In this document: piece by piece, positions 34,515 through 49,400 of the stretch
How positions within the stretch are numbered: position 1 is the stretch's first letter
How the letters are laid out: the number at the start of each line of letters is the position of its first letter
Translations under genes and position numbers: made by a program
Notes under the pieces: generated by a model
What the model saw: only the letters and a program-made list of their open reading frames with translations
What the model was told of the DNA's origin: nothing
Databases searched by the model: none
Origin: Cochliopodium minus
Lineage: Eukaryota; Discosea; Himatismenida; Cochliopodiidae
Assembly (NCBI GenBank): GCA_024220525.1
Contig: JAMYWO010000035.1
Span: 1 to 64,000 of the forward strand
Reading direction: 5' to 3'
DNA length: 64,000 nt

Positions 34515-37500
34515 TTAATTGTCAGATTTGTTTTTTGAAGAGAGAAAATGAAAGTAAGAAGAATATTGACCATTGTGAGGAATGAAGAAGGCATTGATTT
34601 TAGTGTACTCACAAATTTCTTTGGTGAAAGAAAGAATGAGGTGTAAATGAAACAAAAGAGAAGAAAAAAAGTTAAAGTAAACCAAAAAAAGATCAATACT
34701 CTCACTCCCTATCAAAAATACATTCAAAAGAGAAACAAGAATGGGGAGAGGAAAATAATAAAATTGTAGCAAGTAAAGATCTCCCATGTCACACATTTTT
34801 GCTAAAATTTGTCTGCAACTTAACTGAGAATTGTAAATGACGATGGTCAAAGAAAATAGATGAAGCAAGTATGTTCCTGTTATTTTTTCTCTGTTTGGTG
34901 ATAAAATCAACCATGTTATCAATCCCACATTTATCAACACATGTGTCCCTGTTCCTTTCAATGCTCTCCAAAATTTTTCTTTGTTTTTTTCGTACACTTT
35001 CTTCACTATTGTTTTTTGTATTTTATTTTTATTTATTTTATTTTTATTTATTTTATTTTATTCTTTTGTTTTATTTTATTTTTTATTTTAATAATTTTGA
35101 TAATTTTTTTTTTTCAAAAGTAATTTGAATAATATTTTTGCAATTTTTTCAACTTTTTAAAGTGTTTACAATATTTCTTTCAATAATTAATTATTTCTAA
35201 TTTTTTTTTTTGTAAATTAAAATTATTTTATTAATTTTATTTATGATTTGAATAAGAATGATAAAAAAAAAGGAAACCAACCATCAGAGATGTTTTGAAA
35301 AAAGACAGTTTTAAAAGCGAGAATGCTGAGAATGAAGAAAAGGAAATCAACGTATCTCACTTTTAAATTGAAAAAATGAGTGAACATCTTCACTTCTCCC
35401 TGTCCCCATTCATTTCCCCATATCATCGTTATCACATAAAACTTTATCATCATCAATTCTGCTTCCAACACTGCTATCTCTCCCAACACCAATTCCCCTT
35501 TTCACAATTACATTCATATTTAATGTTATTAAATTCGTAATTAATAACAATAACATTAAATTAATAATAATAACATTAAATAAATAATTAATATTATTAA
35601 ATAAATAATTAATAACATTAAATTAATAATAATCACATTAAATAAATAATTAATAACATTAAATTAATAATAATCACATTAAATTCATAATTAATAATAT
35701 GAACTATTAATTATTTAAGTAAATCCATAAATAAAACTACATTAATAATGAACACATTAAATTAATTATATAAATCTTTTTGATAAAATTAAATTAATAA
35801 TTAATGTTATTAAATTAACGATATGAACCATAAATAATTTTAATGAAATAAATAAATAATAAATTCATAATTGGTAAAAATTGATGAAAAGACAAATAAA
35901 CAAATAAAAAAGAGAAAAGAAAGTATATATGTATATATAAGAAAGTGTATATGTATATATAAGAGAATATTTTGGTAGATATGGGGATATATATGTATAT
36001 ATAAGAGAATATATTATGAGGAGGATGAAAAAGGAAGGATACCGGTGTGATATTCTTGCCATTGAGCAAAATAAAAAGCAGTTTGAGAAACAAATAACAT
36101 CAGAAAATACGTAAATGATCCCTTCATTCTCATCGCACATGACATACTCATCACCAATAACCCACTCGTCATCTTTTAAAAACCAAATAAAAATAAAATG
36201 AAAATAAAATTAAAAATGAAATTAAAAATTATATATACATATATACTTTCTTATCCACAATATATATTGGAAATAAATAAATAAAATAATTAATAAATAA
36301 TATTGATTGTTATATTATAAATATTATAGGAAATGAAAATAAAATAAAATTAAAAAATAAAATAAATGTAAATAAATAGAACAAAAAATAAAGGGTAATG
36401 GAGGAAATGAATAAAGAAGATTAAATGATTATAATATAAAGAAAAGGGAAATGATTTAAATGATTTTAATATAAATGATTTAAATGATTTTAATATAAAT
36501 GATTATGTATTTCAAAATTTTTTACAGAGTCACATCCTATGAGGTTCATCATGAAAGATTAAAGTATTAAAAGTGAAAGGAAAATAAAAACAATTATAAA
36601 CATAAATTCAATAAAATAAATTAAATATGTTTATATAAAATTGAATTAAAATAAAAATAATAAATTATAAATAATAAATGATAAATATAAATAGTAAATA
36701 TAAATAATAAATAATAAATAAAAATTAATAAATAATTATAAATAATTATAAATGAATTAAAAATAAATGAATAAATAAAGAATAAAGGGAAAAAGAAAAT
36801 AAAGAAATATTTAAATGTAAAGAAAATAAAAGAAAATAAATAAAGAAATACATCTTTCAAGAAAATTAATAATAAAAAGAAATAAATATTTTAAGAAAAT
36901 AATAAAAAAAGAAAAATAAAGAAATAAATATTTTAAGAAAAGAAAGATGAAGGAAAAGGAAAGAAGGAGGGGAAGAGATACCATGATCACAAAGTTCACC
37001 AAGGGGACTACTGGTGTTGGTTCTACGAGCTTGTTTACCATCTAAACCATCAATGTTTAAATACAAAAAAAGAACAATTATAGAAAAAAGAAGAAAAGGC
37101 CATCCTATCTCTTTCCCCATCTCCGCACTTGCAATTGCCATTCCTATGTATCCCATCACTATCCCACAAAACCCAAATAATGTCATCTGTTTTTGAAAAA
37201 AAGTTTAAATTTTTAAAAAAGGTTTCAAAATAAATAAATTTTTAATAAATATTAATTAAAATAATAAAAAGAAGAAAAAAAAAAAAAATAAAGAAACATC
37301 AATTGATTTTGAAGAAATTGAGAAAATAAATAGAAAATAATTTTTGTTGATCAAAAATTAGTTAAGAATTACTATATTGGCACTTAAATAAGGAGGGATG
37401 TATTCCAATATCCTCAACCAAATTGGATGAGCAACATTATTAGCAAGCCAACTTAAATTTGATCCATGATAAGTATAAGTATTGAGGTTTTTGAGAAATT

Positions 37501-37654
37501 GACGAGGAATATAATTATGAAAAAAAATAGGATTCATAAATTTTGGGAATTGTGTTGGTTTGGGAACAACTTTTTTATCTGATTTGGACATCATATCCCA
37601 AACAACATGAGCGTCCATTGGATTTTTTTTCCTCTTGTTATCATTTTTGCTCAT
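34515..37654 (-). CDS. Ethanolamine/choline phosphotransferase (CDP-alcohol phosphatidyltransferase)
   Basis: Last step of the CDP-ethanolamine/choline (Kennedy) pathway: CDP-alcohol + diacylglycerol to phospholipid + CMP, in ER/Golgi membranes. Exons: 37654-37367, about 37188-36964, 36526-36536 (11 nt), about 36176-36042, about 35502-35278, about 35008-34515. The complete family signature DGx2ARx8Gx3Dx3D is built across a splice: [20 protein letters not shown] from one exon, GCDS from the 11-nt exon. Also seen: [20 protein letters not shown] at the N-terminus, [22 protein letters not shown], and at least seven hydrophobic helices. The gene looks whole. Its second and third large introns carry several minisatellites. 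Confidence 0.88.
35600..35680. repeat. 41-bp minisatellite, two copies plus degenerate flanks, in an intron
   Basis: 35600-35640 and 35641-35680 repeat a 41-bp unit beginning AATAAATAATTAATAAC; related partial units lie on both sides (35520-35720). Confidence 0.8.
35922..36015. repeat. GTATATATGTATATATAAGA-type tandem repeat in an exon-flanking intron
   Basis: Three imperfect copies of a TA-rich unit ending in AAGAAA or AGAGAAT; likely cruciform-prone, no coding content. Confidence 0.75.
36440..36505. repeat. 26-bp tandem unit (AAATGATTTTAATATAAATGATTT-like) in an intron
   Basis: Two to three copies just downstream, on the minus-strand sense, of the 11-nt exon at 36526-36536. Confidence 0.75.
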
Positions 37655-38117
37655 TTTTTTTATTTTCTTTCAGAATCTGAAAGAAAATTTTGGTATCCTT
37701 GAAAGTTCAATTATCGAGACATTTGAACAAATGTTTTTGGTTAAATTTTATTTTGTTTAATTTATTGATTTGTATCGGACAACTACGCAAACTAGATCAA
37801 ATAAACTTAAAGATGTCGGAACTTCCTTTTATTCTCCTCTTCTACATTTCCAAATTTAATAGTTTGTAATTTGTGATTAATTCTAATATTCCAAATAAAT
37901 CCCCAAAAAATTCCCATTTTTGTGAGATAGGATTCTGAATACAGATGTAACCCCTTTTTTAAAAATTTCTTTAAAATATATTATATTTATTGAGGAAGAA
38001 TGCGATGATTTATCTTTATCTAAGGTTTTCCAAACATTATTTTTTATTCAATCAAAGATAAATAAAAAAAACTAAAAATACTTAAAATACCAAATAAAAA
38101 TTAATAAAAAGAAAAAA
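37655..38117. promoter_or_regulatory. Shared upstream region of two divergent lipid genes
   Basis: 463 bp between the start codons of the phosphotransferase (minus) and the sterol-methyltransferase-like gene (plus). It is visibly less A/T-pure than introns. A bidirectional promoter is inferred from position only; no motif is recognised. Confidence 0.4.
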
Positions 38118-39977
38118 ATGATCTTCTCTTTGATTTTCTTTCTGATCTCTGGGTTTTCACTCTACAAAATATATGAACTAAGGGCAAGGATACTGACAGC
38201 AATAAGTGCGTTTTGGAAGTTGTACAAATTGGAAGAAAAAGAGTTGGAATCTTTTATGAATTCTTATGCTTTGTTCGATAATGAAACTGTCACAAACAAT
38301 GATTCTAAAATTGTTGATTACTACTCTGTTTTAAATCAACTTTGTGCTTTGGGAGAAGTAGAAAAGATGTATATCCCTCCTAATCTTGATCCAAGAAAAG
38401 GGGTTTTCGATAATCAATTATTATTTGAAAAAAAAATGTGGAAAGATTTAGATCTTAACAGCAAAAAGAAAAATGAAGAATTCAGAGTATTAGATATTGG
38501 TAAAACAAAAAATTTTTTTCAAATAAGATTAATACATTCAAAAATATATTTTTACCTTTTTTTTTCACATAATCTTTCTCCGTTATCTTTAAAAATTTCT
38601 TTGTTTTTTTTCTTTACAATTCTACTCACATTCTTTTATTCCTTCTTCTTGAAATCTTTTTTTTATTGAATCTTTTTTAAAAAAATTAGGATGTGGAAGA
38701 GGAAGAATTGCAGCACATTGTTGTTCAGAAACAGGAGCAAAGGTGTATGGAATAAATATTGATAGAACACAAATAGAAAATGCAAAAGAATATGCAAGCA
38801 AGAAGGGTCTTTCTGAGGAGTTAAATTTTCAAATTAGAAATTATAATGATCCTTTACCTTTTCCTGACAATTATTTTGATGCAGTTTATCAAGTACAAGC
38901 TTTCACGTATGCAAAAGATTATGAAAAATTATTTTCAGAAATCTCCAGAGTCATGAAGCCAGGAGCAAAGATGAGTTATCTTGATTGGGTAAGTTTGGAC
39001 AACTATGATCCCAACAGCGAATATCATGAAAATTTACTAAAAAGAATTAAACCTATGATTGGTGCAGTTCGTACTCCTTCTCCAAAAGAAATAGAAGAAA
39101 ATATGGTAAATATTAATTTTCGAAAAAAAAAAATTTATATTATTCCATATATTCGAAATAATAATCTATTTAACTTTTTTAATCCCATTGTAAAATCAAC
39201 GAGATATATCTTTTCATTTATGGATAGATAGATTGGAATAGAGAATGATATAAAAATAATGCTAAATAAATTATATACCTTCGATTAAAAGAAATATTCA
39301 TTATATCTCTCAAGATTTTAATTTTGAATGGTATATTCTCTTTCATTTTACTGAATTTTGAGGTGAACATATATGTTCCACGTATTTTTATATTCTCAAA
39401 AAAATAATAATATGATTGATATAAATCATAGAAACAAAGATTTTATTTCTCTAAATTGTAACATCTTGTTCCTACAAATCCATCAAACCTGATATACTCT
39501 TCCTCTTATTTTATTTTTATTTTATTTGATTAAAAATTTATTTAGTGGGTTTGAAAAAGTTAATATCGTTTTATTTGGAAATTTAATTACCCCATCAAAC
39601 TTTCAAAGTTATTTTTTATGAAAGAAAAACTTGAATACTCAATGATTTATTTTATCTTTTTTTTTTTTTCATTATTTTTCAAAATAATTTTTTATTCAAA
39701 AAAAAAAAAAAAAAAGGAAAAAGCTGGATTAAAAGTAAATTTTAGTGGAGATGCATCTATAGGAGGACATCAAGATAACCTCATTTTGAAAGCAGATAAT
39801 TATTTCCGTTTTTTGATGGTAATTGTCAATTTAATGGTTTCAATCAAAGTTTTGCCAAAACATTTTTCTATACTCATGGAAAGATTAACACGTGATTGTG
39901 ACGCCTTTATAGAGTCTGATAAACTTGGTCTCTTTACTTCTTCTTACCAAATTCTTTCCGAAAAAAGATTGCGTTGA
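38118..39977 (+). CDS. Sterol 24-C-methyltransferase-like enzyme
   Basis: Exons 38118-38499, 38690-39105 and 39717-39977, joined by phase-consistent GT-AG introns (the second is about 610 nt). Starts with a hydrophobic helix (MIFSLIFFLISGFSLYKIYE), a membrane anchor. Then DYYSVLNQLCALGEVEKMYI and KGVFDNQLLFEKKMWKDL, then the SAM-binding motif LDIGCGRGRIAAHCCSETGA with the acidic loop GINIDRTQIENAKEYA, LPFPDNYFDAVYQVQAFTYA, VMKPGAKMSYLDWV, and a C-terminal EKAGLKVNF domain. It transfers a methyl group from S-adenosylmethionine, in Erg6/SMT enzymes to C24 of the sterol side chain. The sequence belongs to the wider SMT family; sterol specificity is inferred. The gene looks whole and ends at TGA 39975-39977. 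Confidence 0.75.
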
Positions 39978-40384
39978 ACATATTATAAACAAAAAAAAAT
40001 AAAATACTTAATTTATCAAGATTTGTCTAGTACAAGCTCCTCAATTCTGATTTAAAATCATTCCAATATTTTGATCATTTAAGTTGAGAATAATATATAA
40101 TCCATCACTTTTTTTTTTTTTTGATCAAAAAGAAAACCAAAGATTTTAAAACATTTCCCAAATTTATTAGGGAATCTAAACGTTTCAAACTAATGATTTC
40201 ATATCTTGTTCGAAAAAGAAGCTCTTTGAATTTCATAATAATTTACATAATTATGCGAATCAACACTGTATGTAATAACAATTGTATATTAGAAGATATC
40301 TCTCCAATCAGAGATAGATTTTTTTTATCGTGTTAAAAATATGTGGATTCTTAGAAAGAATTTTTTTTTGCATTCACCTTTATC
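39978..40384. other. Gene-free interval after the methyltransferase gene
   Basis: No conserved frame is seen. Parts of 40130-40340 give short open stretches that may be more of the decayed retroelement next door, but I cannot support that. Confidence 0.4.
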
Positions 40385-40605
40385 TTGAGAAAGTCCTTGA
40401 AAAGAGAATATGGTGAATACTTTTTGAAGTTCATCAAATGTTTCTTGAAAGAAACTTCGAGAATACGATTCAACTAGTCATTAAGTGAAGAATTAAAAGT
40501 TGACAGAGGAGTTTCCCCAAGGTGAAACTTTATCTCCTTTTTTGTTCATTCTCGCAATCAACCCTCTTCTCATCTCCATTCAAAACGATAGACAAATTGA
40601 GGGTG
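40385..40605 (+). mobile_element. Fossil LINE-type reverse transcriptase fragment
   Basis: The stretch codes for a recognisable piece of reverse-transcriptase palm (QGETLSPFLFILAINPLLIS, preceded by a degraded RGV-type motif), in the form typical of non-LTR retrotransposons. It is short, broken and lacks endonuclease, the catalytic YADD region and ends. It stops at the single N at 40606. Confidence 0.6.
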
Positions 40606-40606
40606 N
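40606..40606. other. Single ambiguous base at a sequence junction
   Basis: One N separates the retroelement fragment from the first visible exon of the ARM-repeat gene. It may be a scaffolding join rather than a true base. Confidence 0.8.
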
Positions 40607-42180
40607 ATGCCGTTATGCAAAACAAAAAGGGTGTTGTCTCTTTATTACTTTCCTGTGGTGCTAAATTCCAAGGTATTTATTTTTAATTTTTTATTTTATT
40701 CTTTTTTTCTTCATTTTTTTGTAATGTTTTTTTTTTTGAACATCAATTATTTTTTTATTTATCATTTTTTTTTTAGTTATTTTGTTCATATTTTAGTTAT
40801 TTTCATTATTATTCACATTTTATTATTTTATTATTTAAATATTTTTATTATTTAAATATTTTTACTTATTTTTTTTTTAATTCAGCGATGTAGATCTAAA
40901 GATGGAGTTGATCCAAACACCTTACATCTTTGAGCAGTTCTATGAACTATTGAAAAGCAAAAGCTTCTCTGACAATGTCAAGGAGTATGTGGTCAACATC
41001 TTTTGTATCATCTCCGAAAAATGTTACCGTAAAAAATAAATAATAAATAAAAATAATAAAAAATAAACAAATAAAATAAAATTTTAAATAATAAAAAATA
41101 AATAAATAAAATAAAATTAAATAAATATGAATAATATAAAAATAATAAAATAATAAAATAAATTAATAAATATAATACATAAAAGAATAAAAAATAAATA
41201 AAACAAAATTTAATGAATATAAAATAAATTAATAAAAATAATATAAATAAAAACAAATAAAATAAAAATAATAAAATTTATTTATTATTTAATTAGATAC
41301 AAAAGCATTCCAAGAATATTTATTGAAAAATAGGCAAACAATATCCACTCTTTCCCGTGTTTTGGAAAAATCGAACACCAATAGTCTCAGGGTGAAATGT
41401 ATTGTTTCCCTCACCAACTTGTGCTACAAGAACGAAGAGGCCCAAATTGTCGTGTCTCAACTTTGTTTCGGAAATATTTTCGCTATTTTGGAGAATGAGG
41501 AAGATCACGAATTAATCGGTGCTTCACTTCACCTTCTGAGCGTATTCTTTTTTATTTGATTTTAATTTAATTTACTTCATTTGTTTCATTTTAATTTAAT
41601 TAAATTTACTTCATCTTAATTTATTTCGTTTTAATCATAAATTTTACTTCACTGTTTACTAATTTTATTTTAATTTCATTTCATTTCATGTAATTCACTT
41701 AATTATTTATCAAAAGAGTTTTATTTCTGATTATTTAATTTATTTTACATTTAGTATTTTTTTTTTTTTTATTTTAGGAAATTTAAATTTTACTTCACTT
41801 GTTTTATTTAAAAATTTTTTTTTATTTTTTGTTTTCAGATTCCTTTTAAAACAATTCTATTTTATTCTCAAAGGTTCTCGTTTATAAAAATGTCAAAGTC
41901 AAAAAGAGGATTGGTGCCAGCGGTTGCAACTCCATCAAAAACTCTTTTTACAATTTGAATTGCCCCAAGTTTGTCAAAACCACCCTCCTTTTTTTGATTG
42001 CCATTTATCATCTTTGCAAGAGTTTCCCTTACAACTTGAAGCTCTTCTCAGAAGACTATGGTTTCAGAAAGAAACTTAGGTATCTCACTCATTATCAAAC
42101 TTTCGAAGACAAAGTTCACAGATTGTTCGATCTTTTCAAAAGAAACAATTTCGAAGAAAATGTTAACAATGAATATTAAT
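40607..42180 (+). CDS. Armadillo-repeat protein, 5' end missing
   Basis: Four visible exons: 40607 to about 40672 (AVMQNKKGVVSLLLSCGAKF), about 40890-41030 (DLKMELIQTPYIFEQFYELL, EYVVNIFCIISEKCY), about 41297-41540 (KSNTNSLRVKCIVSLTNLCY, EAQIVVSQLCFGNIFAILEN, LIGASLHLLS) and about 41875-42180 (VLVYKNVKVKKRIGASGC to the stop). The spacing of small and hydrophobic residues fits ARM repeats, which form a protein-binding solenoid. No specific family is recognised. The gene begins right after the N at 40606 with no start codon or acceptor, so upstream exons are missing from the assembly or cut off. Acceptor choice at 40890 (GATGTAG) is set by the reading frame. Confidence 0.6.
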
Positions 42181-42357
42181 TGATTAAAAAAAATCTTTAT
42201 AAAATGTTATAATCAACAAGATATCAATATCTCATAATGGAATTCCTTCCTTATGTTCATAAGAAAATTATATTTTCAGTGATAAAAATTATAAATTATA
42301 AATTAAAATAAAAAAAATAAAATCACTGTTGCACATTTTCTTTGATTTGTTTGGGAA

Positions 42358-43976
<1,619 letters not shown>

Positions 43977-44225
43977 TTATTTATTAAATTTATGTTTAAG
44001 GAATTTTTATTTTTAATAATTTGAATCTTTTATTTTAAATTTATTTTTATTTTATTTTATTTTTATTTTTATTTTTTTTTTTATTGAAATTTCTAAATTA
44101 AAAAAATTTTTAGTTAAATTAATAAACTCATTTTCTATTCTTCAACATTCCTATTCAAATGACTTGTAGAACTTTTTGGGAAAGTTTTTAGAATGTTTCG
44201 TTTCAAAAAATAAAAAAAAAAAAAA

Positions 44226-46326
44226 ATGAAGAAAGGAGGAAGAAAAAATATCAACAAGGGAGGGAAAAATATCTCAAACATCAAAAAACAAGAAAGAGAA
44301 AAAAGAAAGCAAATTAGATCCCTCAAGTATAAAGAGGATCCAGAATGGCTCAAAGACTTTAAAAGATTCGAAATACAGGTCAAGCAGATAGGTTATAAGA
44401 TCATCGATGTGATAGGTGATGGCAATTGTCTATTTAGATCCATCTCTGATCAAATGTTCGATGGGATCAACAGCTATGAGAAGTACAGGAGGATGGTCGT
44501 CGATCATATCAGAACCAATAGGGAGGATTTCGAGCCATTCTTGGATGATGAGCTCTTTGATGATTTTCTGGTGAGGATCTCGAGGGATAAAGAATGGGGA
44601 GGCAATTTGGAATTGGCTGCGTAACAAAAAACAAATTTTTTTTTTTTTACAAAGTTTTAAAAATATAAATCTGGCTCGAAGGGGGAAGAGATACTTCACA
44701 ATTGTTGAGAATATAAATTTTTCATAATAAACTTTAAAAATATATCTATTGATTTATAATTTAAATACATTTTGTAAGATATCTTCTAATTGATTTATAA
44801 TTTAAAAGAATCATACTATCCCTTATCTCTTTTGAAATATTTTTTTTTTTTATACATCTATTCATATATCTCAACTTTGGATACTATATTAATTGTTCAT
44901 AAAGATTCAATTTTCATATCATCATTTGCAGATCTCTATCAAAATTGAATCCATTACCTCATTTCTGAGAACAAATTTTGATTATAAAACTCTTCAACTT
45001 TAAAAATTTAAAAAAAAATTTTACATTTTTTTAAAAAAAGAGATTAATCTTTGTATAAAGAAGGATCAGAATCACATTTCTTCAAATTTTTTTCATTCTC
45101 TCCATTTTTTTTTTTACATATTCTTTTATAAAAAAAAAAAAAAATAGATTCAGTGGATTATTAAAAGCAGACATAGTGATACATCAATTAGATCAACCAA
45201 GATGGGAAATTAAATATCCTTACGGAGCCGAAAGAACTCTGCACCTCTCTTACCACAACAATGATCATTACTCCAGCCTCAAACCCCTCTCTTCTGATGA
45301 CAACTCTAGGAATAGCACTAACAACACTAATAACACTTCCAATAACGAAAATAATCCTACCGAAAAATACAGCAATAAAAAAAATTATAACAAAAATAAA
45401 AATAAAACTAATGATGAAAAAAAAATTAATGGTAAAATCAGTTTTTCATATCTTTAAAAATTTTAACATAATTTTTATTTTATCTCATTTTATAAAAAAA
45501 ATAAAAAATTTTTAAAAATAAAAATAAAAATTCTAAATTCATTTTTATTTTATTTTAAATTTGTAATTTTTTGAATTTATTAATGCTAATTCTAACATGA
45601 AATTATTTTATTAATTTGTTTAAAAAACCCACAGAACAAAAACAAGAAGAAGAAAAAAAGAGACAAGAAGAGATAAAACAAAAAGAACAAAAAAAACAAC
45701 AGAAGCAACAAAAAGAACAAGAAGAGATGACAGAGGAAGAATCCATCGTTTCTGCAGCTACTGATTGTAAAAACGTTTCATTGATAAGACAATGTCTCAT
45801 CGACAATTTTTATGACATTTCTTCTACTATTGAACTTGTTCGTGTTTTAAATGAAACTTCTTCTTCTTTTAATGATGATTTTGGTGGTGGCAATGTTGGT
45901 TTCAACGATTATGATTTTGATGATCAAAATAATGAAAATTTTGTTCATGTTAATGTGAATACTAATACTACTCACATTGGTGACAATAATACTGAAAATT
46001 ACCAAAATTTCGACAAATACAAAAATAAAAATAAAAACAATAATAATCATGGTGGCAGTCAAAAAAATAATAACCACAAGAATAATCCTAAAAAAAATTT
46101 GGACAACAAAATGAACGAAGAGCAGAGAAGATATCTTGAGCTTTGCAAGAAATTTGAAAACAAGGATCTTTCCAACAAAGAAAGAAAAGAATTCAACAAA
46201 CTGAAGAAAACCAATTTGGAAATCAACAACCTTCCTCTCGACAATGATGATAAAGTAGATTTGAAACTTTTAGAAGAAAAGACTTTAGAACAAACTGTAA
46301 AAGATCTTGGTTCTTTGCAAATATAA
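44226..46326 (+). CDS. OTU-domain deubiquitinase, OTUD3-like
   Basis: Cysteine protease that removes ubiquitin. Exons 44226 to about 44622, about 45149-45431 and about 45634-46326, with a ~520-nt first intron. After a basic start come the catalytic motif VIGDGNCLFRSISDQMFDGI (Asp and Cys of the OTU triad), REDFEPFLDDELFDDFLVRI, KEWGGNLELAAFSGLLKADI, VIHQLDQPRWEIK and the catalytic His in HLSYHNNDHYSSL. This arrangement is closest to OTUD3. The rest is Asn/Lys-rich, with a charged coiled coil (EQKQEEEKKRQEEIKQKEQK) and a helical segment NVSLIRQCLIDNFYDISSTI like the UBA domain of OTUD3. The acceptor at about 45148 is fixed by frame. It looks whole. Confidence 0.82.
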
Positions 46327-46408
46327 AAATTAAATTTTTGTAATTAAAAAAAATAATTAAAAAAAAATATTTTCAATTTTATGAACAAGAACAAAAAAAA
46401 CTTTTAAT

Positions 46409-49400
46409 TTAATTTGGAGATTGGGTATAAAAAAGAAGAGTAGGTTTTAATCTCCCATCAAAACATCTTTGAAGAACACTTTCAAAAGAAACGCCAATCT
46501 CTTTGACAATAGAGTCATCAAAAACCATCCACTTGTTAGTAGCAAGAGAATAAAAGTAGCAAGAATAGTGTTTCAAATTGTAAAGGACCATTCCACGTAA
46601 ATAATACTTGTTTTGTTGAAGAAAAGGCTGATTAATTTGTTCATCGTTTTGTGGCCCGTAAGAAGAGGGGGAGTCGTAGATTTGGTTCAGATCAATGTGG
46701 GGCTGGATTTTGTTTAAAATGGAAACCAGATCATTTTTCTGAATTTCTTCTTCCCAAGCAATTCCTGAAATAAAGAAAAAAAAAATTTTGTGAATAATGA
46801 CAAAAAAAAATTGAAATAAAATTAATCAATTATAAATAAAAAAAATAAATACAAAAAATAAAAAATAAAAAAACAAAAATAAAAAATAATACCAATAGTA
46901 TAGATAGGAGGGCTTTTGAGAAGATAAAGAGATGAATTGCAAACGAATTTACAGTTTTCCTGCTCACAAGTCTTTCTGTGAGGCTTGATTTGCTCGTAAA
47001 CTATTTTCTCAAAAAAGTTGTGACGAGAGTTTAAAATTCCTATGGCGGGGAGATAAGCGAAATAGTTTTTTGAAGTTTTTGAAATGTCAGAAAATTGACA
47101 TTTCTCACATTTAATCACCTCCATTTCTTCAATACCGAAGATATCATGTGAAATGCATCCTAATGAAAAAAAATTATTTGAATAATATTTAAATTTAATT
47201 TATTTTAGTCATAATAATTTAAAATTTATATTTAATTTATTTTTTAATTTATTTTTAATTTATTTTTAATTTATTTTTAATTCAAAAAAGTTCATTTTTT
47301 GAATTTTTCACTTTTACCATTACAATTTGTTTCTTTATGATCATCTTGGAGATTTTTGTTCCAAACTCTGTCCAAACATTCCAAAACAGCTTCCAAAGCT
47401 TTAAAATGAAAAAAAATAAAAAAAAAAAATTTTTGGATTGATTTTTTTATTTTTTTAATTATTTTATTTTTTAAATATTTTATTTTTTAAATATTTTATT
47501 TTTTAAATATTTTATTTTTTAAATATTTTATTTTTTAAATATTATTTTTTAAAAATAATTTTATTTTTTAAAAAAATTTTCATTTAATTATTTTTAATTT
47601 TAATTTTAATTTTAATAATTTTAAATAAAAAAAAATTAATTTTTTTTTTTCACCTTCATTCGCATCAGCCAAGTCGTTGAATTGAAATTTGGATTGAGAC
47701 TGGTAGAGTTTTTGGAGACTAAGTCTTAACTGGAAAGGAGGGATCACCCTCTCTTCGCTCCACTTGTAGTTCATGAAGACCTCCTTCAAAAAAAAACAAA
47801 AAAAATTAAAAAAATAATAAAAAATATTAAAAAAATAATTTAACAAAAAAATATTTAATATATTTTAAAAAAATAAATTTGGATAATTATATATTTAGAT
47901 AATTAAATATAAATATATTCAAGAAAAAAAATTAAATTATAAACAATTATTTTAAAAAATGTTACAAACAAAAATAAATTAATTTTGAAAAATTAAAAAA
48001 TAAATTCTGTTTAAAAAAAAAAGATATTAAAAATAAATTCAAAATTAAAAAATTTTATTTATTTAATAAATTAATTAAAAATGAAAAAGAGATAATTTAC
48101 TTTTAATGCACAATATATACAGAGACAAGAATGAGGATGTTGAAAAAGAGAGTTCTCGCAAGAAGATACAAAATAAGAGTGAAACTCTTTCAGATTCCAC
48201 AGGCTCTGTATTATCACGTTCAAAAAGCAGTTGTTTTCTCCATTGTTATTTTCTAGACCTGTTTTTAAAAAAAAATTAAAAAATTAAAAAATTAAAAATA
48301 AATAAATAATAAAAAATAAAATTGAAAATTAAAAAATAATAAAAATAATAAAAAATAAAAATTTAAAATTTTAAAAAAAAATAATAAAAAATAAAATAAT
48401 AAAAAATAAAAAAATTAAATAAAAAAGAAAATTAAAAATTAAAATAATAAAATAAAAATAGAAAAATAAAATGAAAAAATATAAAAATAAAAAATAAAAA
48501 AATAAAAAAGTAACCCTTTGGTGAAGTGTTCTCAATGTGAGAGTTGTCTTGAGAGTTAGAGTTAAAGTTTTTGTTTTTTCCCTCAAGCAAGAGAAGATTT
48601 ATTTTCTGCATAATTATTTCCTCATTATTGACATTATTAATCACATTGTTATTAGTATTATTTTCATTATTATTTTTAATCACATTATTATTTAGATTTA
48701 AATTATTATTTTGATTTAAATTATTATTTTGATTTAAATTATTATTTTGATTTAAATTATTATTTTGATTGTTATTATTTACTTGGAAATTATTATGATT
48801 ATTAGTGCTAATGTAGTTAAGAGCAGTGTTACTATTATTGTTATGAGTGGTATTGTTTAAATCTAGATTTTGAAGAGAGAAAATGTTTTGTGGAGGAGAA
48901 AATATATCGTAATTATAATTTTTATCTCCTGGGGAAGAATCATATTTCTGATTGCAATTTACCTTTTCATTATTTTTATTTTCATTCACTGTATTTACAT
49001 TGGTGGTGGAATGAAGATGATCATTGTTCTCAAAGATGATCTCCTTCTCGAAATCGATGATGATGTTGTTAATATCGCAGCTTATCTTGCTGATAGAATT
49101 CAATATTTCATCCTGATTGCCCATTCCCGATCCTTCCACATTTCCTTTTTTATCATTAGCCCTATCATCTTCATTCTTCGATGAATCACTAATATTAAGA
49201 TTATCAAGTGGATTATTTCCATTAATAACTTTATTATTAGATAGAGTTTCTCCATTTAGATTATTATCTGTATTATTCCCATTGGTATCTATCAAACCAG
49301 TATTATTTTGATCATTGTTGCTTTTTTCTTTTTGTGGCTTGATATTGAAACGAAGAAAGGAGATGAGGGTGTTCACATCTTTGTTTATCTCTCCCAACAA

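Noticed and set aside
40385-40605. Virus-like or LTR-type origin for the reverse-transcriptase fragment
   Set aside because: The palm motif has the LINE form, and no LTR, protease, integrase or capsid trace is seen.
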